From the NCBI GenBank assembly GCA_038324085.1, contig JBBQHP010000010.1:1-64000 (forward strand): a stretch of 64,000 nucleotides of DNA, in the 5' to 3' direction. Of this stretch, positions 17,137 through 26,233 are shown one piece after another. Numbering within the stretch: position 1 is the first letter of the stretch; each line of letters starts with the position of its first letter. The notes beneath the pieces were generated by a model. That model saw nothing but the letters and a program-made list of their open reading frames with translations. It ran no database searches and was not told where the DNA came from. The stretch is from Ga0077523 sp038324085. GTDB lineage: Bacteria; Pseudomonadota; Gammaproteobacteria; Burkholderiales; Ga0077523. A program made the position numbers and the translations under genes.

Positions 17137-18072
17137 TCAGACTCTGTCGATGTGTTTCTCGCCGAACAGTCCTTCGGGGCGGATGAGCAGGAAGACCAGC
17201 GCGAGCATGTAGGCGAACCAGCCTTCGATGCCCGCGAGGTTCACCGAAACGTCGAAGTGCCGCAGCAGGAAATCGCTGGCCAACGGCGGGAGATAGATCT
17301 CGGCGAGCTTCTCGCCGGCGCCGATCAGCAGGCCGCCGACGATCGCGCCGAGAATGGATTCGAAGCCGCCGAGAATCAGCACGGGCAGCGCTTTCAGCGC
17401 GACGAAGGTGAGCGAGACCTGGACGCCATTGCGGGCGCCCCACAGCAGTCCGGCGACGAGGGCGACGAATCCGGCCACCGACCATACGATCGCCCAGATC
17501 TGCTTGAGCGGGATGCCGACCGCCAGCGCGGCCTGGTGATCGTCCGCCACGGCGCGCAGTGCGCGACCGATGCGGGTCTTGTTGAAGAACACGGCCAGCA
17601 CCGCCACGAGAAGGCCGGCGACCAGCGCGGCCGTGAGGTCGAACTTGCTCACGAGGATGCCGAAGCGATCCATCAGCACGCCGATCGGTTCGTCCTGCAG
17701 TCCGAGATCGAGGCGGCGCACTTCGGTGCCCCAGATTAACTGGGCCAGGCCTTCGATGAAGAAGGCGAGGCCGATCGTGGCCATGAACAACGCGATCTGC
17801 GGCTGGTTCACGAGCGGGCGCAGCACGATCCGTTCGATCAGCACGCCGAGCAGCACCATCACCGCGAGGGTCAGCGCGATCACCACCCAGAACGGCAGCC
17901 CGGTCTTCTCCTGCAGACCGACGAAGGTGAGCGCGGCGAAGAACACCATGGCGCCCTGGGCGAAGTTGAACACGCCCGATGCCTTGTAGATCAGCACGAA
18001 GCCCAATGCCACGAGCGAGTACATGACACCCGCAAGCAGGCCGCCGATCAGGACTTCGAAGAAGAATTGCAT
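17137..18072 (-). CDS. livH: Branched-chain-type ABC transporter permease LivH
   Basis: A 311-aa inner-membrane permease with about eight hydrophobic segments. It begins with the family pattern FFEVLIGGLLAGVMYSLVAL and carries GRALRAVADDHQAALAVGI in the cytoplasmic coupling loop. It pairs with LivM to form the translocation channel. A 191-base gap separates it from livG upstream; I see no gene or obvious hairpin in that gap. Confidence 0.94.
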   Translation of the reverse strand: MQFFFEVLIGGLLAGVMYSLVALGFVLIYKASGVFNFAQGAMVFFAALTFVGLQEKTGLPFWVVIALTLAVMVLLGVLIERIVLRPLVNQPQIALFMATIGLAFFIEGLAQLIWGTEVRRLDLGLQDEPIGVLMDRFGILVSKFDLTAALVAGLLVAVLAVFFNKTRIGRALRAVADDHQAALAVGIPLKQIWAIVWSVAGFVALVAGLLWGARNGVQVSLTFVALKALPVLILGGFESILGAIVGGLLIGAGEKLAEIYLPPLASDFLLRHFDVSVNLAGIEGWFAYMLALVFLLIRPEGLFGEKHIDRV

Positions 18073-18263
18073 GAGATGTCCCTATCCGCGCGCTTGTCAG
18101 CCGTGGGCGCGGGTGTGCCGCACACGGCATGCCAAGGCAGCCGGCCTTGAACGGCGTTGTGCGCCTTGCACCGCGCTCGGTGGGCACGAGAAGCTCATCC
18201 CTCGCCCGCCGGAAGCGGGATCGGTGGTGACGGCAAGGCTGCTCGCTGGAACCGGGTTGCCCA

Positions 18264-19067
18264 TCAATGCGCAACGCCCAGGTAGGCGTCGATCACCGCC
18301 TGGTTGTGCCGGATGTCCTCCGGTGCGCCGTCGCCGATCTTCCTGCCGTAGTCCAGCACGACCACGCGGTCGCAGATGTCCATCACCACGCCCATGTCGT
18401 GCTCGATCAGCACGATGGTGGTGCCGAACTCGTCGTTCACGTCGAGGACGAAGCGGCACATGTCCTGCTTTTCCTCGATGTTCATGCCGGCCATGGGCTC
18501 GTCCAGCAGCAGCAGCCGGGGTTCGGCCGCGAGCGCGCGGCCCAGTTCCACGCGCTTCTGCACGCCGTAGGGCAGCCGGCCCACCGGTGTCTTGCGCACC
18601 GATTCGATCTGCAGGAAATCGATGATGCGCTCCACGGCCTCGCGGTGAGCGAGCTCTTCGCGGCGATTCGGGCCGATGTAGAGTGCCTGCGCAAGCAGGC
18701 TCGATTTCATCTTGAGGTTGCGCCCGGTCATGAGGTTGTCGAGCACGCTCATGCCCTTGAACAGCGCGATGTTCTGGAAGGTGCGGGCGATCCCCATGGC
18801 CGCCGCCTTGTGCGGATCCATCGCGGAGAATGTCGCGCCGTCGAGATGGATCCTGCCCTGTTGCGGCGCATAGACGCCGTTGATGCAGTTCAGCATCGAG
18901 CTCTTGCCCGCACCGTTCGGGCCGATGATGGCGCGGATCTCGTGTTCGCGGACATCGAAACTGATGTCGGTCAGGGCCTTCACGCCGCCGAACGCGAGCG
19001 AGATGTTTTCGACCGACAGCAGCACCCCGCCGATGCGTCGCACCGCCGGCTGCGTCACCGCGCTCAC
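18264..19067 (-). CDS. livG: Branched-chain-type ABC transporter ATP-binding protein LivG
   Basis: The second ATPase of the importer, 267 aa. Walker A is GPNGAGKSSMLN, the signature region is LPYGVQKRVELGRALA and Walker B is LLLLDEPMAGMN. The switch segment VLIEHDMGVVMDICD is also intact. I choose the GTG at 19067, which overlaps the upstream CoA-ligase stop as GTGA. This predicts coupled translation and places the usual N-terminus shortly after the start. The direct coupling of a transporter ATPase to an acyl-CoA ligase is a useful pointer to function. Confidence 0.93.
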   Translation of the reverse strand: MSAVTQPAVRRIGGVLLSVENISLAFGGVKALTDISFDVREHEIRAIIGPNGAGKSSMLNCINGVYAPQQGRIHLDGATFSAMDPHKAAAMGIARTFQNIALFKGMSVLDNLMTGRNLKMKSSLLAQALYIGPNRREELAHREAVERIIDFLQIESVRKTPVGRLPYGVQKRVELGRALAAEPRLLLLDEPMAGMNIEEKQDMCRFVLDVNDEFGTTIVLIEHDMGVVMDICDRVVVLDYGRKIGDGAPEDIRHNQAVIDAYLGVAH

Positions 19068-21049
19068 GCCGCGGCCTTGCCGGCATCGACCGGGAAGGTC
19101 GCGGCATCGCGGATCTTCACGTCCGCGCGGATCGTGCCGGTGCGACCATCCTCGAACTTGACCTGCGCCTCTATCTCGCAGTGGCTGTCGCCGGCGAACA
19201 GCGCGCCCACGAGCTGCGCATAGCGCTCGGCGATGAAATTGCGGCGCACCTTGCGCGTGCGCGTGAGTTCGCCGTCGTCCGCGTCGAGTTCCTTGTGCAG
19301 CACGAGAAAACGCCGGATCTGCGAATTGCCGAGCTTGGGGTCGGTCGCGAGATCGCGGTTCACCTGCTCGACGCACTGCCGCACCAATTCGTAGACCTCG
19401 TCCTTCTGCGCGAGATCGGTGTATCCGGAATAGGCGATGCCGCGGCGTTCCGCCCAGTTGCCCACCGATCCGAGGTCGATGTTGATGAAGGCGGTGCAGA
19501 GGTCGCGGGCGTGACCGAAAGCCACGGCCTCCTTGATGTGCGGGAAGAACTTGAGCTTGTTCTCGATGTACTGCGGCGCGAACAGCGTGCCGTCGTTGAG
19601 GCGGCCCACGTCCTTCGAGCGATCGATGATCTTGAGATGTCCGTCGCCGTCGAAGTAGCCGGCGTCGCCGGTCATGAACCAGCCGTCGGTCGTGATCGAT
19701 TCGGCGGTGGCATCCGGTCGTTTGAAGTACTCCTTCAGCATGCCGGGCGTCTTCACCTGCACTTCGCCGTCGTCCGCGATGCGGATCTCCACGCCGGGCA
19801 GCGGTCGGCCCACGGTGTCGAGCTTGACGTTGCCCGTGGGCTGCTTGCAGACGTACACGGCGGTCTCGGTCTGGCCGTACAACTGCTTCAGGTTCACGCC
19901 GATGGAGCGGTAGAAATCGAACAGGTCGGGACCGATCGCGGCACCGCCGGTGTAGGCCACGCGCACGCGCGACATACCCAGGACATTGCGCAGCGGCCCG
20001 TAAATCACGAGGTCGCCGAGCGCGTATTGAAGGCGGTCGCCCAGCTTCGCATCGCCCGCGCGGCCGTCCATGATCTTCGCGCCGCAGCGCTTCGCCACCG
20101 CCATGAAGTGGTGGAACAGGCGCCGCTTGAACGCTGCGGCATCCTCCATGCGGATCATCACCGACGTCAGCAGGTTCTCGAATACGCGTGGCGGTGCGAA
20201 GTAGTAGGTCGGGCCGATCTCTCGCAGATCGTTCAGCACGGTCTCGCTCGACTCGGGACAATTGACGCAGAACCCCGCCACCATCGCCTGCGCATACGAG
20301 AACAGATGATCGCCGACCCACGCCATCGGGAGGTACGACAGCACCTCGTCGTCGGCGGTGAAGCCGTCGAAGGCGATGTCGCCGCGCGAGGCCGCGATCA
20401 GTGAGGCGTGCGAGTGGCACACGCCCTTGGGATTGCCGGTGGTGCCCGAGGTATAGAGCATCACCGCCGTGTCGTCGGCGCGACCGAGCGCGATCTGGGC
20501 CGCGTAGAACTCCGGTTGCGCACGATCGAACTCGCGCCCGCGTTCCTGCAAGGCCTGGAACGACACCAGCTCCAGATCGGGATAGTTGCGCAGGCCGCGT
20601 GGATCGTCGTAGACGATGTGCTTCAGTGCCGGATGGTTGGCGCGAATCTCGAGCAGCTTGTCGACCTGTTCCTGGTCTTCGACGATGGCGAAGCCGATCT
20701 CCGCGTTTTCGAGGACGAACTGCATCTCCTGCGCGATCGCGTCCTGGTACAACGGCACGGGAACGCCACCCAGCGCCTGCGCCGCCGCCATGGACCAATA
20801 CAGCCGCGGCCGGTTGTCGCCGACGATGGCCACGCTCATGCCGCGCCCGAAGCCGAGCGCGGCGAGGCCGCACGCGGTCGCGCGGACCTGGTCGGCGACT
20901 TCCCGCCAGGTCCATGACAACCAGATGCCGAGATCCTTCTCGCGGATCGCGGTGCGATCACCGCGCACCGCCGCGTGATGCAGCAAGAGGCGCGGAAACG
21001 TGTCCGCGTCCGGGTTGCTCCCGGGCTGGCTCAAGTCCACTCCTCCCAT
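19064..21049 (-). CDS. AMP-dependent long-chain acyl-CoA synthetase-like ligase
   Basis: A 661-aa adenylate-forming CoA ligase. The P-loop-like motif is YTSGTTGNPKGVCHSH, followed by YLPMAWVGDHLF and a C-terminal lysine-containing segment (KTPGMLKEYFKRPD, then TGDAGYFDGDGHLKIIDRSK). Such large ligases found inside liv operons activate medium- or long-chain fatty or aryl acids. ATG 21049 is preceded by GGAG about 7 bases away and begins MGGVDLSQPG. It is the first gene of the leftward operon ligase-livG-livH-livM-binding protein-livF-PaaK. A Crp/Fnr regulator is divergent from it across a 117-base gap. Confidence 0.9.
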   Translation of the reverse strand: MGGVDLSQPGSNPDADTFPRLLLHHAAVRGDRTAIREKDLGIWLSWTWREVADQVRATACGLAALGFGRGMSVAIVGDNRPRLYWSMAAAQALGGVPVPLYQDAIAQEMQFVLENAEIGFAIVEDQEQVDKLLEIRANHPALKHIVYDDPRGLRNYPDLELVSFQALQERGREFDRAQPEFYAAQIALGRADDTAVMLYTSGTTGNPKGVCHSHASLIAASRGDIAFDGFTADDEVLSYLPMAWVGDHLFSYAQAMVAGFCVNCPESSETVLNDLREIGPTYYFAPPRVFENLLTSVMIRMEDAAAFKRRLFHHFMAVAKRCGAKIMDGRAGDAKLGDRLQYALGDLVIYGPLRNVLGMSRVRVAYTGGAAIGPDLFDFYRSIGVNLKQLYGQTETAVYVCKQPTGNVKLDTVGRPLPGVEIRIADDGEVQVKTPGMLKEYFKRPDATAESITTDGWFMTGDAGYFDGDGHLKIIDRSKDVGRLNDGTLFAPQYIENKLKFFPHIKEAVAFGHARDLCTAFINIDLGSVGNWAERRGIAYSGYTDLAQKDEVYELVRQCVEQVNRDLATDPKLGNSQIRRFLVLHKELDADDGELTRTRKVRRNFIAERYAQLVGALFAGDSHCEIEAQVKFEDGRTGTIRADVKIRDAATFPVDAGKAAA

Positions 21050-21166
21050 GTCGTATCGCGTGGCCCGCTTTCCGCGGCGGGCTTCGTCCCCCGAAAAAAA
21101 GGATGCCCAAGGGTAGCAGAGTCGGGCAGGATTGCGGTGTCGCCGGGACGACAATTGGGGAGCGCG

Positions 21167-21841
21167 GTGAATCTGTCCGAAACCCTCCACCTGCATGCGC
21201 GCTGGACGATGGTATTGACGCCGGAACAACGCGGGCGTGTGCTCGCCGACCTTGCGGTGCAGCAAGCTGCTTCGGGCGAGCAGATCTGTCGCAAGGGTGA
21301 GGACGTGAACGCCTGGATCGGCGTGCTCGACGGCCTGGTGAAGATCACCAGCTCAGCTCCCGATGGCCGTACCCTGAGCTTCACCGGCGTGCCTGCGGGC
21401 GGCTGGTTCGGCGAAGGCTCGTTGCTGAAACTCGAACCGCGCCGCTACGACGTCTTCGCGCTGCGCGAGTGCACGGTGGCGCGGCTGCCGCGCGCCACGT
21501 TCGAATGGCTGCTCGACACGAGCATCCCGTTCAACCGGTTCGTTCTGATCCAGTTGAACGAAAGGCTCGCGCAGTTCATCGCCCGCCTCGAATACGAATA
21601 CCTGCTCGACCCCGAAGCGAGGCTCGCCCGCTGCGTAGCCGATCTGTTCAACCCGATCCTGTACCCGGGCATCGGGCCGCGCCTCGCGATCTCGCAGAGC
21701 GAGATCGCGCTGCTGGTCGGCAGCTCGCGCCAGCGCGTCAACCAGTCACTGCACGCGCTCGAGAAGGCGGGGCTGGTCGCGATCGAGTACAGCGCGATCC
21801 GCGTGCTCGACCTGGACGGTCTGCGCAGCTACGGGAGCTGA
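21167..21841 (+). CDS. Crp/Fnr-family transcriptional regulator
   Basis: A 224-aa regulator with an N-terminal cyclic-nucleotide-binding-type beta-barrel (about residues 15-130) and a C-terminal Crp-type helix-turn-helix. The recognition region is LAISQSEIALLVGSSRQRVNQSLHAL. It lacks the FNR four-cysteine cluster, so it is not an obvious oxygen sensor; the ligand is unknown. The start is probably GTG 21167, with GGGGAG about 4 bases upstream; GTG 21137 is an alternative. It is divergent from the acyl-CoA ligase of the uptake operon and probably controls it, which is inference from position. Confidence 0.9.
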   Translation: MNLSETLHLHARWTMVLTPEQRGRVLADLAVQQAASGEQICRKGEDVNAWIGVLDGLVKITSSAPDGRTLSFTGVPAGGWFGEGSLLKLEPRRYDVFALRECTVARLPRATFEWLLDTSIPFNRFVLIQLNERLAQFIARLEYEYLLDPEARLARCVADLFNPILYPGIGPRLAISQSEIALLVGSSRQRVNQSLHALEKAGLVAIEYSAIRVLDLDGLRSYGS

Positions 21842-21853
21842 GCGAATCCGCTT

Positions 21854-22705
21854 CTAGCCGTAGCTGTGGAAGCCCCGGCCGGTCTTGCGGCCGAGGTAAC
21901 CGGCCTCGACCATCTCGACCAGCAGCGGCGCCGGCCGGTACTTCGGGTCCTTGAAGCCTTCGAACAGCACCTGCATCACGGCCAGTTCGACATCGAGACC
22001 GATCAGGTCGCACAGTGCCAGCGGCCCGATGGGGTGGTTGCAGCCGAGCCGCATGGCGTCGTCGATCTCCTGCGCCGTTGCGAGGCCTTCGCCGAGCGCG
22101 AAGACGGCCTCGTTGATCATCGGGCACAGCATGCGATTGACCACGAAGCCGGGTGAGTTGCGCACCTGCACGGGCGCCTTGCCCACCGCCTTGGACAGCG
22201 CCTCGGTCGCGGCATAGGTGGCGTCCGAAGTCTGCAGACCGCGGATCAGCTCCACAAGCTGCATCACCGGGACCGGATTGAAGAAGTGCATGCCGATGAC
22301 CTGTGCCGGTCGCCGGGTCGCGGCGGCGAGCCGGGTGATCGAGATCGACGACGTGTTGGACGCGATGATCGCGTCGGGCTTGGCCAGAGAGTCGAGCTTG
22401 CCGAAGATGTCGAGCTTGAGCGTCAGGTTCTCCGTGGCCGCCTCGATGATCAGGTCCAGGCCCGCCAGCGTGTCCAGCGTGGTGGAGGTGGCGATGCGGC
22501 CCAGCGCCGCCGCCTTGTCGGCCGCGTTCATCTTGTCCTTCTTCACCAGTCGTTCCAGGCTGCCGTCGACGTTCCTGATGCCGCGGTCGAGCGCCGCCTG
22601 CGCGACGTCCGTCATGGTCACGCTGTAGCCCGCCACGGCGAAGGCCTGGGCGATGCCGTTGCCCATGGTGCCGGCGCCGACGACGCCGATGGTCTTGATG
22701 CTCAT
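21854..22705 (-). CDS. 3-hydroxybutyryl-CoA / 3-hydroxyacyl-CoA dehydrogenase
   Basis: A 283-aa NAD(P)-dependent dehydrogenase that oxidises 3-hydroxyacyl-CoA to 3-oxoacyl-CoA, or the reverse. The N-terminal Rossmann motif is GVVGAGTMGNGIAQAFA. The NTSSISIT and HFFNPVPVMQLVE segments carry the substrate and catalytic His region. The C-terminal domain has NSPGFVVNRMLCPMINEAV and CNHPIGPLALCDLIGLDV. The short length without a hydratase domain fits the Hbd/PaaH class. It converges on the Crp/Fnr gene with only 12 bases between stops. It fits beta-oxidation or phenylacetate breakdown together with the nearby ligases. Confidence 0.94.
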   Translation of the reverse strand: MSIKTIGVVGAGTMGNGIAQAFAVAGYSVTMTDVAQAALDRGIRNVDGSLERLVKKDKMNAADKAAALGRIATSTTLDTLAGLDLIIEAATENLTLKLDIFGKLDSLAKPDAIIASNTSSISITRLAAATRRPAQVIGMHFFNPVPVMQLVELIRGLQTSDATYAATEALSKAVGKAPVQVRNSPGFVVNRMLCPMINEAVFALGEGLATAQEIDDAMRLGCNHPIGPLALCDLIGLDVELAVMQVLFEGFKDPKYRPAPLLVEMVEAGYLGRKTGRGFHSYG

Positions 22706-22811
22706 CCTGGTTGCTCCCGGTAGCGCTCGAAAGGGCGACGATTCTAGCCGACGCGGCCGATGGCGCTAACATCCGGGCGTTGATCCCGGCGATACGGAAC
22801 TTGGAGCGGCA

Positions 22812-25800
22812 ATGAATCCTGGAGTCTGGCTGGTCGTGGCTGCCGTGGCGGGCATCGTCGCGGCACTGGTGTGGCGGCGCCGGCGCTGGCCGCCGGGCGC
22901 GTCGCACGATGACCCCCCTGCGCAGCGACCCGGGCTCGAGGCTCCCGCGGCCGTGGCTCCCGTCGCGCCGCCGCCGGCGCTTCCCGATTCGCCAGCGGCA
23001 TGCGCGGCGCTGCTCGCGGACGACTACCAGGCTTCGGCACACCCCCGGGACCTCGAGGGGAATCCGGTTTTCGTGCAGGGCGTCGGACTGCTCCTGGCGC
23101 CGGAGGTGCCGATCCAGGTGCTGGTGGACTACTGCGTCGGGCCTTCCGGCGAGCTCGCGTGCATGGCGGGTGCGGCGCTGGCACGGCGCGAGGACGCTGC
23201 TGCCGCGGTTCCCAGGCTGATGGCGCACGCGGGAATGCTGGCCGTCTGGGTGCTGTATTTCGTGCTGCGCGCCTTGGGCGCGCATTCGCGCGACCCGGTG
23301 ATCTGGCGCGTGCTGCTGCGCGCGGCCGAATGGTGGCCGCGCAATCCGCTGCTGGCCGGCGTGCTGGACGATTTCATCGCGATCAATCTCGCGGAAGGCG
23401 AGGCGCCCGATCTCCCCTCGGCCCTGGCGGAGGTCGCTGCGCCCGACCTGGAGGCCCTGGTCGCGGTCCTGAACGGGCTGTCCGGGCCGGGCGGCGAGAT
23501 GTTGCGGGGGCAGTACAACGAATGGCGGCGCACGCGCCTCGACATCGATTATCTGCAGACCATCGGGCGCATGCTGCCGACCGCGCGCGACCAGGGGGTC
23601 GTCGTCGAATACGAAGCAGTGCAGGAAGCGCTCGAACAGGCCGTGGCAGCCGTGACCGCATCGCCGCCGGCGTCGTTCCTGGTCATCGGTGACCCCGGCG
23701 TCGGCAAGACCGCTTTCATCCAGTTGTTCGCACGCCGGCTGGCGACCCGGGGTTGGTCGGTGTTCGAGGCGTCGGCCTCGGACGTGCAGGCTGGCCAGAG
23801 CTACATGGGCGAGCTCGAGAAACGCATGCGCGAGCTGTTCGCGGCGCTGGAAAGCGGGCGACGGGTGGTCTGGTACGTCCCGCGGCTGCATGAACTGCAC
23901 TACGCCGGCAAGCACCGCTACAGCCCGGTGAGCGTACTCGACCTGGTCCTGCCCGAGATCGAGGCCGGCCGCGTCTGCCTGGTGGGGGAATCCAGCGCCG
24001 GCGCCATCGAGCGCCTGCTGGTCGAGCGGCCGCGATTGCGCTCTGCGTTCAAGTCGATCGGCATGGCGCCGCTCGATGGTCCGGCAGCGTTGGTCCTGGC
24101 GCAGGCGGTGGTCGCAGCGGTTGACGGGCCGGTGCTCCCGTTGCCGGTCCTGAAGGAAGCCCTGGACCTGTCGCGCCACTACCTGAGCCATCATGCGCTG
24201 CCGGGCGGACTGCTCGATCTCGTGCAGCGGGCCCGCGCATCCGCCGCTTCCGCCGGATCCGGAACTGTTTCCCACGCGCATCTCGTCGCGGCGCTGGTCG
24301 AGAACAGCGGCCTGCCGGCCGACGTCATCGATGACGCCGCGGGCCTCGATGTGGCCGCACTGCGCGCGCGTTTCGCTGCCCGCGTGCTCGGGCAGCCCGA
24401 CGCAGTCGATTGCCTGATCGACCGCGTGGCGATGTTGAAAGCCGGTCTCACCGATCCCCACCGACCGGTGGGTGTGTTCCTGTTCGCGGGGCCCACCGGC
24501 ACCGGCAAGACCGAGGTGGCAAAAGTGCTCGCCGAGTTCCTGTTCGGCTCGGTCGATCGCATGATCCGGCTCGACATGAGCGAGTTGCAGGACCTGTCCG
24601 GCATGGAGCGCATCCTCGGCGAGAGCGGAGAAGGCTCCGACGCCGATTCGCTGGTGCACCGGATTCGCAAGCAGCCGTTCTCGCTCGTGCTGCTCGACGA
24701 ATTCGAGAAGGCGCATCCGCGCGTGTGGGACCTGTTCCTGCAGGTCTTCGATGACGGGCGGTTGACCGACGCTCGCGGAAATCTGGCCGATTTCCGGCAC
24801 GCGATCATCATCCTCACGTCCAACCTCGGCGGCGTCGCGCACGCCGCCACGAGCCTCGGTTTCTCGAACAGCGCCGGGGTCTTCGCCGAGGCGCAGGTTC
24901 TGCGCGCCATCACGTCCACGTTCCGGCCCGAATTCATCAATCGGATCGACCGGGTGGTGGTGTTCCGGCCGCTGTCGCGCCTGGTCATGCGCGACATCCT
25001 GCGCAAGGAGCTGCGGCTGGTGCTGGAGCGGCGCGGTTTCCGCAATCGTGCCTGGGCGGTGGAATGGGAGGAGTCGGCCATCGAGTTTCTGCTCGATCGC
25101 GGCTTCACGCCCGACATGGGTGCACGACCGTTGCGGCGCGCGATCGAGCAGTACGTGCTGGGCCCGATCGCCAAGACCATCGTCGAGAATCGCTTTCCCG
25201 AAGGCGACCAGTTCCTGTTCGTGCGCAGCGACGGGCGCGGCGTACAGGTCGAGTTCGTCGATCCCGACGCGCCGCCGGGTGTCGATCCGGACTCCGCGAT
25301 CCCGGCGGATGCGGCCGACTCGGAGCACGCGGAGGACACTGCACCCTCCCATTTCGGCCGCGACGTGGACCTGCCCCGGCTGAGCGCAGCGCTCGAAGCG
25401 ATGGAAGCGCGGGTCGGTTCGGACGAATGGCGGCTGCGCAAGAAGGCGCTGCTGGACGCCATGGCCTCCGCGCAGTTCTGGCGCGACGACAACCGGTTCG
25501 ACGAACTCGACCAGGTCGAGCGGATGGACCGCATCGACGCCGCCATCCAGGCCGCGCGCTCGCTCCATCGTCGGGTCGAACCGCGCCCCGGTGCGCGGCG
25601 TGTCTCGCCCGAAGGCCTCCTCGGCAATCTCGCCGAACGCCTGCACGTACTGCGGCATGCCATCGACGATCTCGACGCGCACCGCGCTTCTGAGGTCTTC
25701 GTGGGTATCGAGGCCGTGGCGGCGGAGGATGCTGCCAGTCCCGAAGTCTGGATCCGCCGGGTTGCGCGGATGTACCAGGGCTGGGGCGAGGCGCGCCGGA

Positions 25801-26174
25801 TGCGCGTGCAGCAGTTGACCGACCGGGCAGCCGGCAGGACGGTGCTCGCGGTCGGTGGCTTCGGCGTGCACGGCATCCTCGGACCGGAAGCCGGATTGCA
25901 CGTTTTCGAAGTGCCGGATGGCAAGGGCGGGTTCGAACGTGCCACCGCACGGGTACTCGTGGTCGCCCAGCCGACACGGCAGCGACCGGCGAACCAGACG
26001 GCGCTCGAACAGGCGCTCGCCTGCTTCGTCGCGGAGGGCGGCGCGCCCGCCACGATCGTGCGGCGCTATCGCGAAGCCCCGTCGCCGCTGGTGCGCGATT
26101 CGCTGCGGGGCTGGCGTACCGGCCGGCTGGATCAGGTGCTGGAAGGCGATTTCGACCTGTTCGGATTGCGTTGA
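22812..26174 (+). CDS. Membrane-anchored ClpA/ClpB-like AAA+ ATPase with C-terminal release-factor-like (PCRF) region
   Basis: A 1120-aa fusion that I cannot match to a named protein. Residues 4-22 form one membrane segment followed by RRRR, which predicts a cytoplasmic body. A helical region (about 50-270) precedes a first AAA+ domain with intact Walker A (GDPGVGKT, 293-300). Its Walker B is broken: YVPRLHEL at 355-362, with Pro-Arg where Asp-Glu is expected. The second AAA+ domain is complete: Walker A GPTGTGKT at 560-567, Walker B LLDEFEKAH near D629, TSNLG sensor, FRPEFINRID arginine finger and a ClpB-type small domain. From about residue 848 the sequence follows release factor RF2. A WIRRVARMYQGWGEARRM-like PCRF core lies near 980, GLHVFEV is at 1028, and an RF-like tail (VRDSLRGWRTGRLDQVLEGD) is near the end. 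The SPF stop-recognition tripeptide and the GGQ loop are missing. It is divergent from the dehydrogenase gene. Confidence 0.85.
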   Translation: MNPGVWLVVAAVAGIVAALVWRRRRWPPGASHDDPPAQRPGLEAPAAVAPVAPPPALPDSPAACAALLADDYQASAHPRDLEGNPVFVQGVGLLLAPEVPIQVLVDYCVGPSGELACMAGAALARREDAAAAVPRLMAHAGMLAVWVLYFVLRALGAHSRDPVIWRVLLRAAEWWPRNPLLAGVLDDFIAINLAEGEAPDLPSALAEVAAPDLEALVAVLNGLSGPGGEMLRGQYNEWRRTRLDIDYLQTIGRMLPTARDQGVVVEYEAVQEALEQAVAAVTASPPASFLVIGDPGVGKTAFIQLFARRLATRGWSVFEASASDVQAGQSYMGELEKRMRELFAALESGRRVVWYVPRLHELHYAGKHRYSPVSVLDLVLPEIEAGRVCLVGESSAGAIERLLVERPRLRSAFKSIGMAPLDGPAALVLAQAVVAAVDGPVLPLPVLKEALDLSRHYLSHHALPGGLLDLVQRARASAASAGSGTVSHAHLVAALVENSGLPADVIDDAAGLDVAALRARFAARVLGQPDAVDCLIDRVAMLKAGLTDPHRPVGVFLFAGPTGTGKTEVAKVLAEFLFGSVDRMIRLDMSELQDLSGMERILGESGEGSDADSLVHRIRKQPFSLVLLDEFEKAHPRVWDLFLQVFDDGRLTDARGNLADFRHAIIILTSNLGGVAHAATSLGFSNSAGVFAEAQVLRAITSTFRPEFINRIDRVVVFRPLSRLVMRDILRKELRLVLERRGFRNRAWAVEWEESAIEFLLDRGFTPDMGARPLRRAIEQYVLGPIAKTIVENRFPEGDQFLFVRSDGRGVQVEFVDPDAPPGVDPDSAIPADAADSEHAEDTAPSHFGRDVDLPRLSAALEAMEARVGSDEWRLRKKALLDAMASAQFWRDDNRFDELDQVERMDRIDAAIQAARSLHRRVEPRPGARRVSPEGLLGNLAERLHVLRHAIDDLDAHRASEVFVGIEAVAAEDAASPEVWIRRVARMYQGWGEARRMRVQQLTDRAAGRTVLAVGGFGVHGILGPEAGLHVFEVPDGKGGFERATARVLVVAQPTRQRPANQTALEQALACFVAEGGAPATIVRRYREAPSPLVRDSLRGWRTGRLDQVLEGDFDLFGLR

Positions 26175-26233
26175 CCCCGTTCGGGCGGCGCGACCGTTTC
26201 AAGGCGTGCAATCCCCTCAACCAGGAGCACGCC

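Noticed and set aside
21738..25901. A 1387-codon open frame on the minus strand, opposite the AAA+/release-factor gene
   Set aside because: Its product is a low-complexity His/Arg/Gln-rich string without motifs. It is a GC-driven antisense shadow of the real gene and of the dehydrogenase.
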